From contig DAHXOO010000006.1 in NCBI GenBank assembly GCA_027364845.1, positions 1 to 64,000 of the forward strand: a stretch of 64,000 bases of DNA, given 5' to 3'. This DNA is from Pseudomonadota bacterium. Lineage in GTDB: Bacteria > Pseudomonadota > Gammaproteobacteria > Acidiferrobacterales > UBA6901. Each line of letters starts with the position of its first letter. The stretch's first letter is position 1. A program made the translations under genes and the position numbers. Under the pieces are notes generated by a model. It was not told the DNA's origin. It searched no databases and saw only the letters and a list, made by a program, of their open reading frames with translations. This document shows positions 52,500-61,427 of this stretch, in pieces.

Positions 52500-52748
52500 A
52501 TGCTAGGATACAAGGTACAGACCGCTTCCGTGGAAACGCCGATCCCCGCAACCCCGTTTTATTTCGGTGCAATCCAGGACCCAGGCAAATCGGGTACGCA
52601 CGGGCACATGAACGGCCGGGTCAGCACCCGAACCGCGGATGCTGAAAACAGCGAAGCCAATGCATTTTTCCGGGCCCATCCAGATGTTTTTCTAGCAGGT
52701 CTGTTATTCGAGACTGCCGCGGCGTTTGGTAACACGGCGCCAGACTGA
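52500..52748 (+). CDS. Small hypothetical protein (82 aa)
   Basis: AAAAAGGAG Shine-Dalgarno about 9 nt before ATG; no recognised family. Confidence 0.45.
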   Translation: MLGYKVQTASVETPIPATPFYFGAIQDPGKSGTHGHMNGRVSTRTADAENSEANAFFRAHPDVFLAGLLFETAAAFGNTAPD

Positions 52749-52759
52749 TCGCGCCCTGC

Positions 52760-52808
52760 GGAGATCGGGTCCGTCCGGATTGCCAGAGAAATCTGGCGGC
52801 CGATCTCC
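52760..52808. other. Branched inverted-repeat structure (outer 9-bp stem enclosing a GAAA-tetraloop hairpin)
   Basis: GGAGATCGG ... GCCAGA-GAAA-TCTGGC-GG-CCGATCTCC. Confidence 0.55.
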
Positions 52809-53144
52809 TGAAACACGCATGATTTGTATCACAAATATCTGTTCCGACACTAACCGCAACACCGTTTCCTGGCGATCCAGCCGGTAGCGTCTATATTTGT
52901 ATTATTAAGCCAGGACGATGGGCAGGGCCGAGTCGGGAATTACCCTTATCTTTCTTTGACAGTAATCTCGGACCGCCGCTGCTAACGGGTACAAATCGTT
53001 GCGCCACAACTTTGCCGTTGGCGAACTGCATTCATATCGAGCCCCCCAGCGTGATGGCATATTTTATGCTTGTACTGGATTAAGGTCAGAAGGACATGCC
53101 GAGTCAAGACGACTAAATTAATTACCAAAAAGGGGGCCAGTGTC

Positions 53145-54077
53145 ATGGCATGCAGTCACACAAAAAACTGTGAGCTATTCCCGCAGTTCGCACTGAACCC
53201 AGCGCTGAAGGTCTGGCAGACCCACTACTGCGAGGGTGAGTTCGCCCAATGTGCGCGCTATCAGCTATCCCTCGAAGGGAAAACGATTCCCCTGAATCTG
53301 CTGCCCAACGGCAAGCGCGTCGAAACACCACGCACTTCGAGCGCTTATGGCGCAGCGGCCCTGTTCAACGCGATCGTCAAGGACCGGGTGCATATGGTGG
53401 AGTCCCTGTTGCGCACTGGTGTCGACATCAGTGTCCGCAATGCCGAAGGCATGACTCCGCTGATGGCGGCGGCAAGTCGCGGCAATATTCCGATCATCCG
53501 CTTGCTGCTCTCCAAGGGAGTCGACGTCTCCGCGATCAATCTGAATGGGGCGAATGCCCATGACTTCGCAGTCCAGGGAGGTTTTTCGCAGGTGGCGAAA
53601 CTCATCGCTGCCGCGGGCGGGCGACCAAGTGGCATACCGGTGTCACCCGTGGTCACGGAACACCGCGCGCCAGTGGAGCACCATGAGCCGGTAGAATACC
53701 ACGAACCGGTGGAACAGCCCCCGCGAATTCAGACCGCGCAGGTCGTGCCGCTTGCGGCCGAGCGGCCCCGCGTTGTCGACGGCGGACATGGCTTTTGCCT
53801 GCGCATCCCGACGAATGATGCCCAGGGGCTCGCTCAGGAAATTGCACATGCCTGCGCGGACTGCTTCGTTGCCATTGAGGCAATGGTCCACAAGACAAGT
53901 GCCGGCATCCAAAGTGGCGCCTCAGTCATCGTACTCACCGGGCCGGTTGCGGATCAGGACACGATTCTGCGCATCGTCCACCGACTTGAAACCCTGGGCG
54001 CAGTGTCCGGTCCTATCAGCTGCATGCGACTAGAGTCACTTGCAATGCCCGAAATGGCGAGGACGGCGACATGCTGA
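53145..54077 (+). CDS. Multidomain protein: Cys-rich N-terminus, ankyrin repeats, hexapeptide-repeat linker, C-terminal ACT-like domain
   Basis: NCELFPQFALNPALKVWQTHYCEGEFAQCARY; ankyrin NAEGMTPLMAAASRGNIPIIRLLLSKGVDVSAINLNG; ACT-like FVAIEAMVHKTSAG...VIVLTGPVADQDTILRIVHRLETLGAVSGPISCMRLESL. Confidence 0.82.
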   Translation: MACSHTKNCELFPQFALNPALKVWQTHYCEGEFAQCARYQLSLEGKTIPLNLLPNGKRVETPRTSSAYGAAALFNAIVKDRVHMVESLLRTGVDISVRNAEGMTPLMAAASRGNIPIIRLLLSKGVDVSAINLNGANAHDFAVQGGFSQVAKLIAAAGGRPSGIPVSPVVTEHRAPVEHHEPVEYHEPVEQPPRIQTAQVVPLAAERPRVVDGGHGFCLRIPTNDAQGLAQEIAHACADCFVAIEAMVHKTSAGIQSGASVIVLTGPVADQDTILRIVHRLETLGAVSGPISCMRLESLAMPEMARTATC

Positions 54078-54697
54078 ACTACTGGCCGTGGTGGCTCGGA
54101 TCGCTGGCGCTGGCTGCGATCACAATCGGCTTCTGGCTGCTATTGCGGCGCCCTCTCGGTGTTTCCGGCAGCTGGGCGCGCATCGTCGGTTGGCGCGAAG
54201 CCCGGGCGGTCGCACGGGCGGAGGCCCCTTTTCGCGTCAACGCGGCAGCCATGGGCGACGCCCTGCTGGCTGCAACGCTGGCCGAATTCGGCGAACAAGC
54301 AACTTTTCAATCGCTGTCGACGTCGGGTGCAGGCGCCGCGTCTCCGTCCAGGGCAATGGCGCCATCGTCGCGCACACACTGGACCGTCCACCTGACATTT
54401 CTCGGCACAATGTTGCTGGGTGGATTTATTGCATCAACGTCGAACGGCACCTTCGCGCTGCGCTTTGACCTCGGTTCCGTGTACACGCAACTGTTCGGCT
54501 CAGGCTGGCATTCCTGGCTGCTTCTGATGCTCGGCGGCGGCCTTGTGGGGTTCGGCACCCAGATGGCGGGCGGATGCACCTCGGGGCATGGATTGAGCGG
54601 CTGTTCCCGCCTGGTGCCGGCAAGCCTGATCGCCACCTCGATATTCTTCGCTACCGCGGTCGGAGTTTCCTTCCTCGCACAGGTGATGGCAAGATGA
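54071..54697 (+). CDS. YeeE/YedE-family sulfur transport protein, first half
   Basis: LVGFGTQMAGGCTSGHGLSGCSRLVPASLIATSIFF; overlaps previous ORF. Confidence 0.85.
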   Translation: MLNYWPWWLGSLALAAITIGFWLLLRRPLGVSGSWARIVGWREARAVARAEAPFRVNAAAMGDALLAATLAEFGEQATFQSLSTSGAGAASPSRAMAPSSRTHWTVHLTFLGTMLLGGFIASTSNGTFALRFDLGSVYTQLFGSGWHSWLLLMLGGGLVGFGTQMAGGCTSGHGLSGCSRLVPASLIATSIFFATAVGVSFLAQVMAR

Positions 54698-55119
54698 AAA
54701 CGCGTTCAACCTTAGAGCAACATTTCATCTACGGGCTTTTTGGGCTGGTCTTGGGGTTCGCCCTGAGCCGCATCGGTTTTGCCAGCTACAGCCAGGTGCA
54801 CCGGATGTTCGTTTTCTCCGATCTGCGCCTGCTGTATACGTTCGCCGGCGCCGTAGGTCTCACCATGGCCGGATTCATGGCTTTTGCCCGTGGCCACAGG
54901 ATTCCCACCAAACCCTTCCATCCCGGCACGATCCCCGGCAGCATCCTGTTCGGCGCTGGCTGGGCCCTGACCGGGTCCTGTCCGGCGATCGCAATCGTCC
55001 AGATCGGCGAAGGCCAGTTGGCAGCGGCGTTTACCCTGCTGGGCATTCTGTTCGGCGTATGGGCTTACCGTCAGGTGCACGCCCAGATCTTTCATTGGGA
55101 CACGGGCAGCTGCGAATAG
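54694..55119 (+). CDS. YeeE/YedE-family (DUF6691-like) sulfur transport protein, second half
   Basis: GLVLGFALSRIGFASYSQVHRMFVF; GSILFGAGWALTGSCPAIAIVQIGEG; ATGA overlap with previous ORF. Confidence 0.87.
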   Translation: MKTRSTLEQHFIYGLFGLVLGFALSRIGFASYSQVHRMFVFSDLRLLYTFAGAVGLTMAGFMAFARGHRIPTKPFHPGTIPGSILFGAGWALTGSCPAIAIVQIGEGQLAAAFTLLGILFGVWAYRQVHAQIFHWDTGSCE

Positions 55120-55270
55120 GCGTAGACATATCACCCTGGAATCGGGTCCACTGCTAGTCGCTGAAATTTCCTCCCCGCCAGATGTCCGAAATGGCGGAGA
55201 ACCTTGTGCCACGGCGCGACATGCGCGATGCTTCCGTCCGTCTCCAAGATAAATAGTTCAGGAGCGACTG

Positions 55271-55708
55271 ATGCGTTACGCATGCATGACAGGGTTCCTC
55301 ATCGCCACCCTGGCGCTGTCTCTGTCGCCCGTTCCTTCCCAGGCAGCGGCGACTCCGCACCGGCACCGCCTCGGCGTCGTCGTCCAGGTGAGCAATGACA
55401 ACCCCGAGGCATGGGATTTCACTCTGCTGAACATCAGCTACATCCAAGCACAGCTCGGAAAAAATAGGCTTCCCATCGAGGTGGTCGCGTTCGGTCCAGG
55501 CATTTTCATGCTCACGCGCAATTCGGTGGTACGCGAAAGACTGGGCAAGGCAATGAAAAATGGCGTGCGCTTCGTCGCCTGCGAGGACAGCATGCAGGCA
55601 CACAAGCTTGCCCGCGAGGATATGTACCCGGGAATCACTTTTGTTCCGCTCGGGATCGCTGAGATCGTCAGCAAGCAGCGCCAGGGCTGGTCCTACCTGA
55701 AGCCGTAA
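55271..55708 (+). CDS. Secreted DsrE-like domain protein
   Basis: Signal peptide; VSNDNPEAWDFTLLNISYIQAQLGKNRLPIEVVAFGPGIFML...VRFVACEDSM...VPLGIAEIVSKQRQGWSYLKP. Confidence 0.82.
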   Translation: MRYACMTGFLIATLALSLSPVPSQAAATPHRHRLGVVVQVSNDNPEAWDFTLLNISYIQAQLGKNRLPIEVVAFGPGIFMLTRNSVVRERLGKAMKNGVRFVACEDSMQAHKLAREDMYPGITFVPLGIAEIVSKQRQGWSYLKP

Positions 55709-55754
55709 ACGCGGCTGCACCCGACATGGCTGCCGCGCACCTGCGGTGGGGCAA

Positions 55755-56321
55755 CTACGTCTTGGGCAGGGTCACCCCGGTCTGCCCCTGATATTTTCCG
55801 CTGCGGTCCCGGTAGGAAACCTCGCATACCTCATCGCCCTCGATGAAGATCACCTGCGCCACGCCTTCGTTGGCATAGATCTTTGCCGGCAGTGGCGTGG
55901 TATTCGAAAACTCGAGCGTCACATGGCCCTCCCATTCGGGCTCGAGCGGCGTCACGTTGACGATGATGCCGCAACGCGCGTAAGTCGATTTACCGAGGCA
56001 GATCGTAAGCACGTTGCGCGGGATACGGAAGTATTCGACGGTGCGCGCCAGCGCAAACGAGTTCGGCGGAATAATGCACACCGCGCCGGTGAAGTCGACA
56101 AAACTGGTAGGAGAAAAATCCTTGGGGTCGACGATCGCCGAGTTGATGTTGGTAAATATCTTGAATTCTTCGGAGCAACGGATGTCGTAGCCGTAGCTTG
56201 ACGTGCCGTAGGAGATGATCGGACCGCCGCCGTTGCGCTTCACCTGCTTCGGCTCGAACGGTTCGATCATTCGCTGCTCCAGCGCCATGCGCCGGATCCA
56301 CTTGTCGGACTTGATACCCAT
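55755..56321 (-). CDS. dcd: dCTP deaminase
   Basis: [69 protein letters not shown]. Confidence 0.96.
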   Translation of the reverse strand: MGIKSDKWIRRMALEQRMIEPFEPKQVKRNGGGPIISYGTSSYGYDIRCSEEFKIFTNINSAIVDPKDFSPTSFVDFTGAVCIIPPNSFALARTVEYFRIPRNVLTICLGKSTYARCGIIVNVTPLEPEWEGHVTLEFSNTTPLPAKIYANEGVAQVIFIEGDEVCEVSYRDRSGKYQGQTGVTLPKT

Positions 56322-56394
56322 CGATTTGTATTGTGCTCCGGGCCGCAGGCCCAGCATCTCTCGACACCAGCCCTGAAGTCCGAAATATTTATCT

Positions 56395-57486
56395 TCAGCT
56401 GTTCTGGATCACGATGTTCGGGAACTTGGCGCTGAAGTCCTTCTTCTGAAGCGAAAGCTTCGCTGCCACGCGCCGCGCAAGCTCACGGTAGACCTGCGCC
56501 AGACGTCCGTCGGGTTCGGCCACCACAGTCGGCTTGCCGCTGTCGGTCTGCTCGCGGATACGAATATCGAGCGGAATGGCCCCGAGGAAATCGACGTCAT
56601 ACTGCTCGGCCATGCGCATCCCGCCGCCCTCACCGAATATATGCTCCTCATGTCCGCAATTGCTGCAGATATGGGTGCTCATGTTCTCGACGATCCCGAG
56701 GACCGGTATCTCTACCTTCTCGAACATCTTAAAACCCTTGCGCGCGTCGAGAAGCGCGATGTCCTGGGGCGTGGTGACAATCACAGCACCCGTGACCGGA
56801 ACTTTCTGGGCGAGCGTGAGCTGGATATCTCCGGTGCCAGGCGGCAAATCGATAACGAGGTAATCGACATCGGTCCAGTTGGTTTCTTTAAGGAGCTGCT
56901 CCAGCGCCTGCGTAACCATGGGGCCGCGCCAGATCATCGGCGTTTCCTCGTCGATCAAGTAACCGATGGACATGGACTGAAGGTGGTAACTTACCACTGG
57001 CTCCATCTTGTGGCCGTCCTTCGACTCCGGCTTGGCATGGGTTCCGAGCATGCGTGGCTGGCTCGGCCCATAGATATCCGCGTCCAGGATGCCAACGTTC
57101 GCTCCCTCGACCGAAAGGGCCAGGGCCAGGTTTACCGCGACTGTCGACTTGCCCACACCGCCTTTGCCGGAAGCGACGGCGATTATGTTCTTCACTCCGT
57201 CGATCGGTTTTACACCTTTCTGCACGCCATGGGCGGCGATCTTGGAGGTCACGTTTATATTGGCCTCTTTCACTCCCGCGATCGCGGCGACCTTTTCCTT
57301 GAGCTTGGCGGCCAGACTGTCTCTGGAACCCTTTGATGGATATCCCAGGACCACGTCGACGGTAACCTTGCCGCCGTCCACGCCGATCTTCTTTACGCAC
57401 TTGGCGGACACCAGGTCCTGCTCAAGGTACGGGTCGATGACCTCTTTCAATGCCGTCTCGACCTGCAACTGGGAAACTTCTGCCAT
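56395..57486 (-). CDS. apbC: Iron-sulfur cluster carrier protein Mrp/ApbC
   Basis: [80 protein letters not shown]. Confidence 0.95.
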   Translation of the reverse strand: MAEVSQLQVETALKEVIDPYLEQDLVSAKCVKKIGVDGGKVTVDVVLGYPSKGSRDSLAAKLKEKVAAIAGVKEANINVTSKIAAHGVQKGVKPIDGVKNIIAVASGKGGVGKSTVAVNLALALSVEGANVGILDADIYGPSQPRMLGTHAKPESKDGHKMEPVVSYHLQSMSIGYLIDEETPMIWRGPMVTQALEQLLKETNWTDVDYLVIDLPPGTGDIQLTLAQKVPVTGAVIVTTPQDIALLDARKGFKMFEKVEIPVLGIVENMSTHICSNCGHEEHIFGEGGGMRMAEQYDVDFLGAIPLDIRIREQTDSGKPTVVAEPDGRLAQVYRELARRVAAKLSLQKKDFSAKFPNIVIQNS

Positions 57487-57709
57487 AAACTTCTCCGCGC
57501 AGTGCTCAGATTTTTGGACTCGCAATGCTACACCGGGAGGGTTGAAATGTCATGTTAGGCATGAATTAACAGGAGCTTATCCCATGCGGGATCTGTGGAT
57601 GTTGGCTGTCGGACCCGCGCATCACCTCCAGCGAACGCTATGCCACGCGCACGCTCCCGGGTCATGCCGCACGACCAGGGCTGCGGCATTTTGGTTTACA
57701 ATGCCAGCC

Positions 57710-59827
57710 ATGGCCCAAGCAAAACGCAAGATTCTCGTTACCAGCGCCCTGCCTTACGCCAATGGCCCGATTCACCTCGGGCACCTCGTGGAATACATCC
57801 AGACCGACATCTGGGTCCGGTTCCAGAAAATGTGCGGCCACGACTGTTACTATGTCTGCGCCGACGATGCCCATGGTACGCCCATCATGCTGCGCGCCCA
57901 GCAAGAGGGTATCGAGCCAGGGGCACTCATCGCGCGCATGGGCCAGGACCATCTGCGCGATTTCACGGATTTCGGGATTGGATTCGACAACTATGGATCC
58001 ACGGACTCGGCGGAGAATCGCGAGCTCGTAACGCAGATCTACCGGACGCTCAAGGCCGGCGGCCACATCAGCACGCGTACAATCAAGCAGGCATACGATC
58101 CGGTAAAGAACATGTTCCTGCCGGACCGCTTTATCCGTGGCACCTGTCCCCGCTGCGGCGCGCCGGACCAGTACGGAGACTCGTGCGAAGTGTGCGGGGC
58201 AACCTATTTGCCGACCGAACTCAAGAACCCGGTATCGGCCATTTCTGGCGCCACCCCGGTGCAGAAGGAATCGGAACATTATTTCTTCAGGCTCGGGGAC
58301 TTCGAGGATACGCTGCGGACCTGGCTCTTTCCAGACATCACCCAGCCGCGCCATGTACAGGCGGAGGTCGCCAACAAGCTCGACGAATGGTTCTCAGCGG
58401 GGCTTCAGGATTGGGACATCTCGCGCGATACACCCTACTTCGGCTTCGAAATCCCGGATGCACCTGGGAAGTATTTCTATGTATGGCTGGATGCGCCGGT
58501 CGGTTACATGGCGAGCTTCAGGCAACTGTGCGAGCGTGCGGCAATCGGTTTCGACGAATACTGGGCAGCGGACGCGAAACCCGAACTCTACCACTTCATC
58601 GGCAAGGACATCCTGTACTTCCATGCACTGTTCTGGCCGGCGATGCTCGAAGGAGCGGGGTTTCGAAAGCCCACTGCGATCTTCGCCCATGGCTTCCTGA
58701 CGGTGAATGGGAAAAAGATGTCCAAGTCACGCGGCACATTCATCAACGCGCGCACTTACCTCGACCATCTCAGCCCGGAATACCTGCGGTACTACTTCGC
58801 CAACAAGCTGGGGGCACATGTCGAGGACATCGATCTGAACCTCGACGACTTCATCGCCCGCGTCAATAGCGATCTCGTCGGCAAATACGTCAACATCGCC
58901 AGTCGCGCGGCTGGTCTGCTGCACCGGCATTTCTCTGGAGAGATAGCGGCAAGAAGTTCCGGGACAGGCAATACCAGAGATCCTGCCGCAACCCCCTCGG
59001 ACGATATAATTGAAAGCGCCCTCCAGGCCGCCGCGCGCATCGGCGATTCCTATGAAGAACGGCGCTTCGGGTCGGTCGTGCGGGAAACCATGAATCTAGC
59101 CGACGCCTTCAATCAGTGGTGGGACCGGCACCGGCCATGGGAACTGTCGAAGCAGTTCGAACATCCGGCGCGGCCGCAGGACAATGAGGCTCTGCACGCG
59201 ATCTGCTCGACGGCGCTGGAAGGTTTCCGGATCCTGACGCTGTTCCTCAAGCCGGTGCTGCCGGAACTCGCGCGCAATGCCGAACGCTTCCTGAACCTTG
59301 CTCCGCAGACATGGAAGGATCTCGCAGTTCCGCTGGCCACCGGCCACCGCATCAATCCGTATCAGCATCTTGCCACGCGTGTGGACCCAAAACAGGTACA
59401 AGCCATGCTGGATAACTCAAGAGAGAACCTGACGATGACGACTCAAACGACAGCAACTGAGCCGGCGGCCGGTGCCGCAGCAGCGGAACCGATCAAGCCG
59501 GAGATTGCCATCGACGATTTCGCGAAAATCGACCTACGCGTTGCACGCATCGTGAAAGCGGGTTATGTCGAGGGGGCGGACAAGCTGTTGCAACTTACCG
59601 TCGATATCGGAGAAGGCCGGACCCGCAATATCTTCGCAGGCATACGCTCTGCCTATGCCCCTGGGGACCTGGAGGGCAGATTAACGGTGGTGGTTGCCAA
59701 CCTCGCTCCACGCAAGATGAAATTCGGGGTCTCGGAAGGCATGGTGCTTGCCGCGGGTCCCGGAGGCAAGGATTTGTGGGTACTCTCACCAGACACCGGA
59801 GCGCAACCTGGTATGCGCATAAAATAA
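57710..59827 (+). CDS. metG: Methionyl-tRNA synthetase with C-terminal tRNA-binding domain
   Basis: [40 protein letters not shown]-terminal [17 protein letters not shown]. Confidence 0.96.
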   Translation: MAQAKRKILVTSALPYANGPIHLGHLVEYIQTDIWVRFQKMCGHDCYYVCADDAHGTPIMLRAQQEGIEPGALIARMGQDHLRDFTDFGIGFDNYGSTDSAENRELVTQIYRTLKAGGHISTRTIKQAYDPVKNMFLPDRFIRGTCPRCGAPDQYGDSCEVCGATYLPTELKNPVSAISGATPVQKESEHYFFRLGDFEDTLRTWLFPDITQPRHVQAEVANKLDEWFSAGLQDWDISRDTPYFGFEIPDAPGKYFYVWLDAPVGYMASFRQLCERAAIGFDEYWAADAKPELYHFIGKDILYFHALFWPAMLEGAGFRKPTAIFAHGFLTVNGKKMSKSRGTFINARTYLDHLSPEYLRYYFANKLGAHVEDIDLNLDDFIARVNSDLVGKYVNIASRAAGLLHRHFSGEIAARSSGTGNTRDPAATPSDDIIESALQAAARIGDSYEERRFGSVVRETMNLADAFNQWWDRHRPWELSKQFEHPARPQDNEALHAICSTALEGFRILTLFLKPVLPELARNAERFLNLAPQTWKDLAVPLATGHRINPYQHLATRVDPKQVQAMLDNSRENLTMTTQTTATEPAAGAAAAEPIKPEIAIDDFAKIDLRVARIVKAGYVEGADKLLQLTVDIGEGRTRNIFAGIRSAYAPGDLEGRLTVVVANLAPRKMKFGVSEGMVLAAGPGGKDLWVLSPDTGAQPGMRIK

Positions 59828-60101
59828 AATCTCATCCGGGTGGCCAGAATATCGTTATGCTGATGCAGCCGCTTGGATCATGGTGGCGGCAGGCGCAGGA
59901 AATACCCGCCCTGATAGCCTGCTGACATCGCACGGCACTCTTGTTGGTGATCGGCCGTATTGTGTAGTTGGCCACTGCAGTGGCCGAGGATATGCCAGCA
60001 AGGGTCAAAGGTCGACCAGTCACGGTATCGCCTCATGGCGGCCACAAAATCCGAGAGGACTGCTGGCGATCGTCGCACAGGGCAACAGCACAATTACGCG
60101 T

Positions 60102-60587
60102 TCAGTAGATCCGGGGAATCAGTTTCTTGACACGCTTCTGGTAGTCGGAGTAAGGCGCGAATTTACGGCACAGCCAGTATTCCTCGTACGAGGCCTTGCG
60201 ATCGAAAAACAGGCCGAGAAACACTGCGAACACCACCCCCGGCCAGCTCAGGGACCACAGCGCCCAGCCGGCCGCGGCAATGATGATGCTGGAATACAGC
60301 GGATGGCGCACAAAACCATAGACGCCACGTTCCCGAAGGCGCGCCTTCTCCATGGGGCGCGGGAAAGGCGTCAGAAAGCGCCCCAGAGTGGCGAAGGCCG
60401 AGAGAGCCATTGGCACCGCCACCAGTAAAAGACCGGCGCCTGCAAACCGGACGAACTGCCCCATAAGTGTCTGTGGATCGTCGCGAAACCACACGGGCAG
60501 AAAATAGGCAAGCGCTATCAGCGGAAACTGCACCAGCACCCACCACCCGTCACGCACAATCATCGGCACCAGCCTGCTCTTGCTCAT
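60102..60587 (-). CDS. Isoprenylcysteine methyltransferase-like/phospholipid methyltransferase family membrane protein
   Basis: RERGVYGFVRHPLYSSIIIAAAGWAL; FDRKASYEEYWLCRKFAPYSDYQKRVKKLIP. Confidence 0.82.
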   Translation of the reverse strand: MSKSRLVPMIVRDGWWVLVQFPLIALAYFLPVWFRDDPQTLMGQFVRFAGAGLLLVAVPMALSAFATLGRFLTPFPRPMEKARLRERGVYGFVRHPLYSSIIIAAAGWALWSLSWPGVVFAVFLGLFFDRKASYEEYWLCRKFAPYSDYQKRVKKLIPRIY

Positions 60588-60682
60588 GAATCTGGGAACC
60601 CTCCGTGGCGTGGGTCATGCAAGGACCCTGCCATAAGCAAGATTATTGCTTCAAATCCGACCCAAGGCCATACTTCGCCATC

Positions 60683-61375
60683 ATGCCGAGATTCGAAACA
60701 CCCTCACGCCGGTCCGCCGATCCACCACTGGCTGTGTTGATCGACGCACGGCTGCCGCAGACCCAGTGCATGCGCTGCGGCTATCCCCGCTGCCGCACAT
60801 ACGCCGAGGCCATCGCCTGCGGCGAAGCGGACATAAACCGCTGCCCGCCGGGTGCCGATGCGACCATCGAAGCGCTGGCGGCACTGCTGAACCGTCCCGT
60901 CAAACCGCTCGATCCTCAGTACGGCAGTGAAACTGCACGCCGGCGTGCTGTCATCGACCAAGAGCACTGCATCGGTTGCCGCAAGTGCATCGATGTCTGC
61001 CCGGTGGATGCGATTATCGGGGCGCGCCGCTTTCTGCATATCGTAATCGCGCGCGCGTGCAGCGGCTGCGAGCTGTGCCTTGCAGCCTGTCCGGTCGACT
61101 GCATAAGCTTGACGGAGGTGGCCGAAGATGAGACCCGACGTGGACTGTGGCGCACCTACGGTGCGGACGAGGCGGACAACTGGAGGCAGCGTAATGAGGC
61201 GCGCCTGACGCGGCACGTACGCCTTGCGCACTCGCGACAAGCACCAGCGGCCCGTCACGTTCGTGCTCCAGATCAGGACCGCGCGCTGCGCAGGGCTGAG
61301 ATACATGCCGCAGTTGAACGCGTTCGCCGCAAGAAGCAGAAAGCTCCGCCGCTTGACCGGCAGCCTCCCGGCTGA
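60683..61375 (+). CDS. RnfB-like ferredoxin (two 4Fe-4S clusters plus Fe-S domain)
   Basis: QTQCMRCGYPRCRTYAEAIACGEADINRCPPG; CIGCRKCIDVCPVDAI; CSGCELCLAACPVDCI. Confidence 0.9.
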   Translation: MPRFETPSRRSADPPLAVLIDARLPQTQCMRCGYPRCRTYAEAIACGEADINRCPPGADATIEALAALLNRPVKPLDPQYGSETARRRAVIDQEHCIGCRKCIDVCPVDAIIGARRFLHIVIARACSGCELCLAACPVDCISLTEVAEDETRRGLWRTYGADEADNWRQRNEARLTRHVRLAHSRQAPAARHVRAPDQDRALRRAEIHAAVERVRRKKQKAPPLDRQPPG

Positions 61376-61427
61376 ACCAATGATCAGTCCGTGACAATCG
61401 CCGCTCCCGACAACGGCGGCTCTAACC

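Noticed and set aside
57089-57709. N-terminal extension of the metG ORF (912 aa in track)
   Set aside because: Overlaps apbC antisense; true MetRS start [20 protein letters not shown] is at 57710
60683-61375. RnfB-like gene as part of a novel electron-transfer complex
   Set aside because: No other rnf genes nearby, but stand-alone RnfB-like ferredoxins beside metG are, to my knowledge, ordinary in proteobacteria
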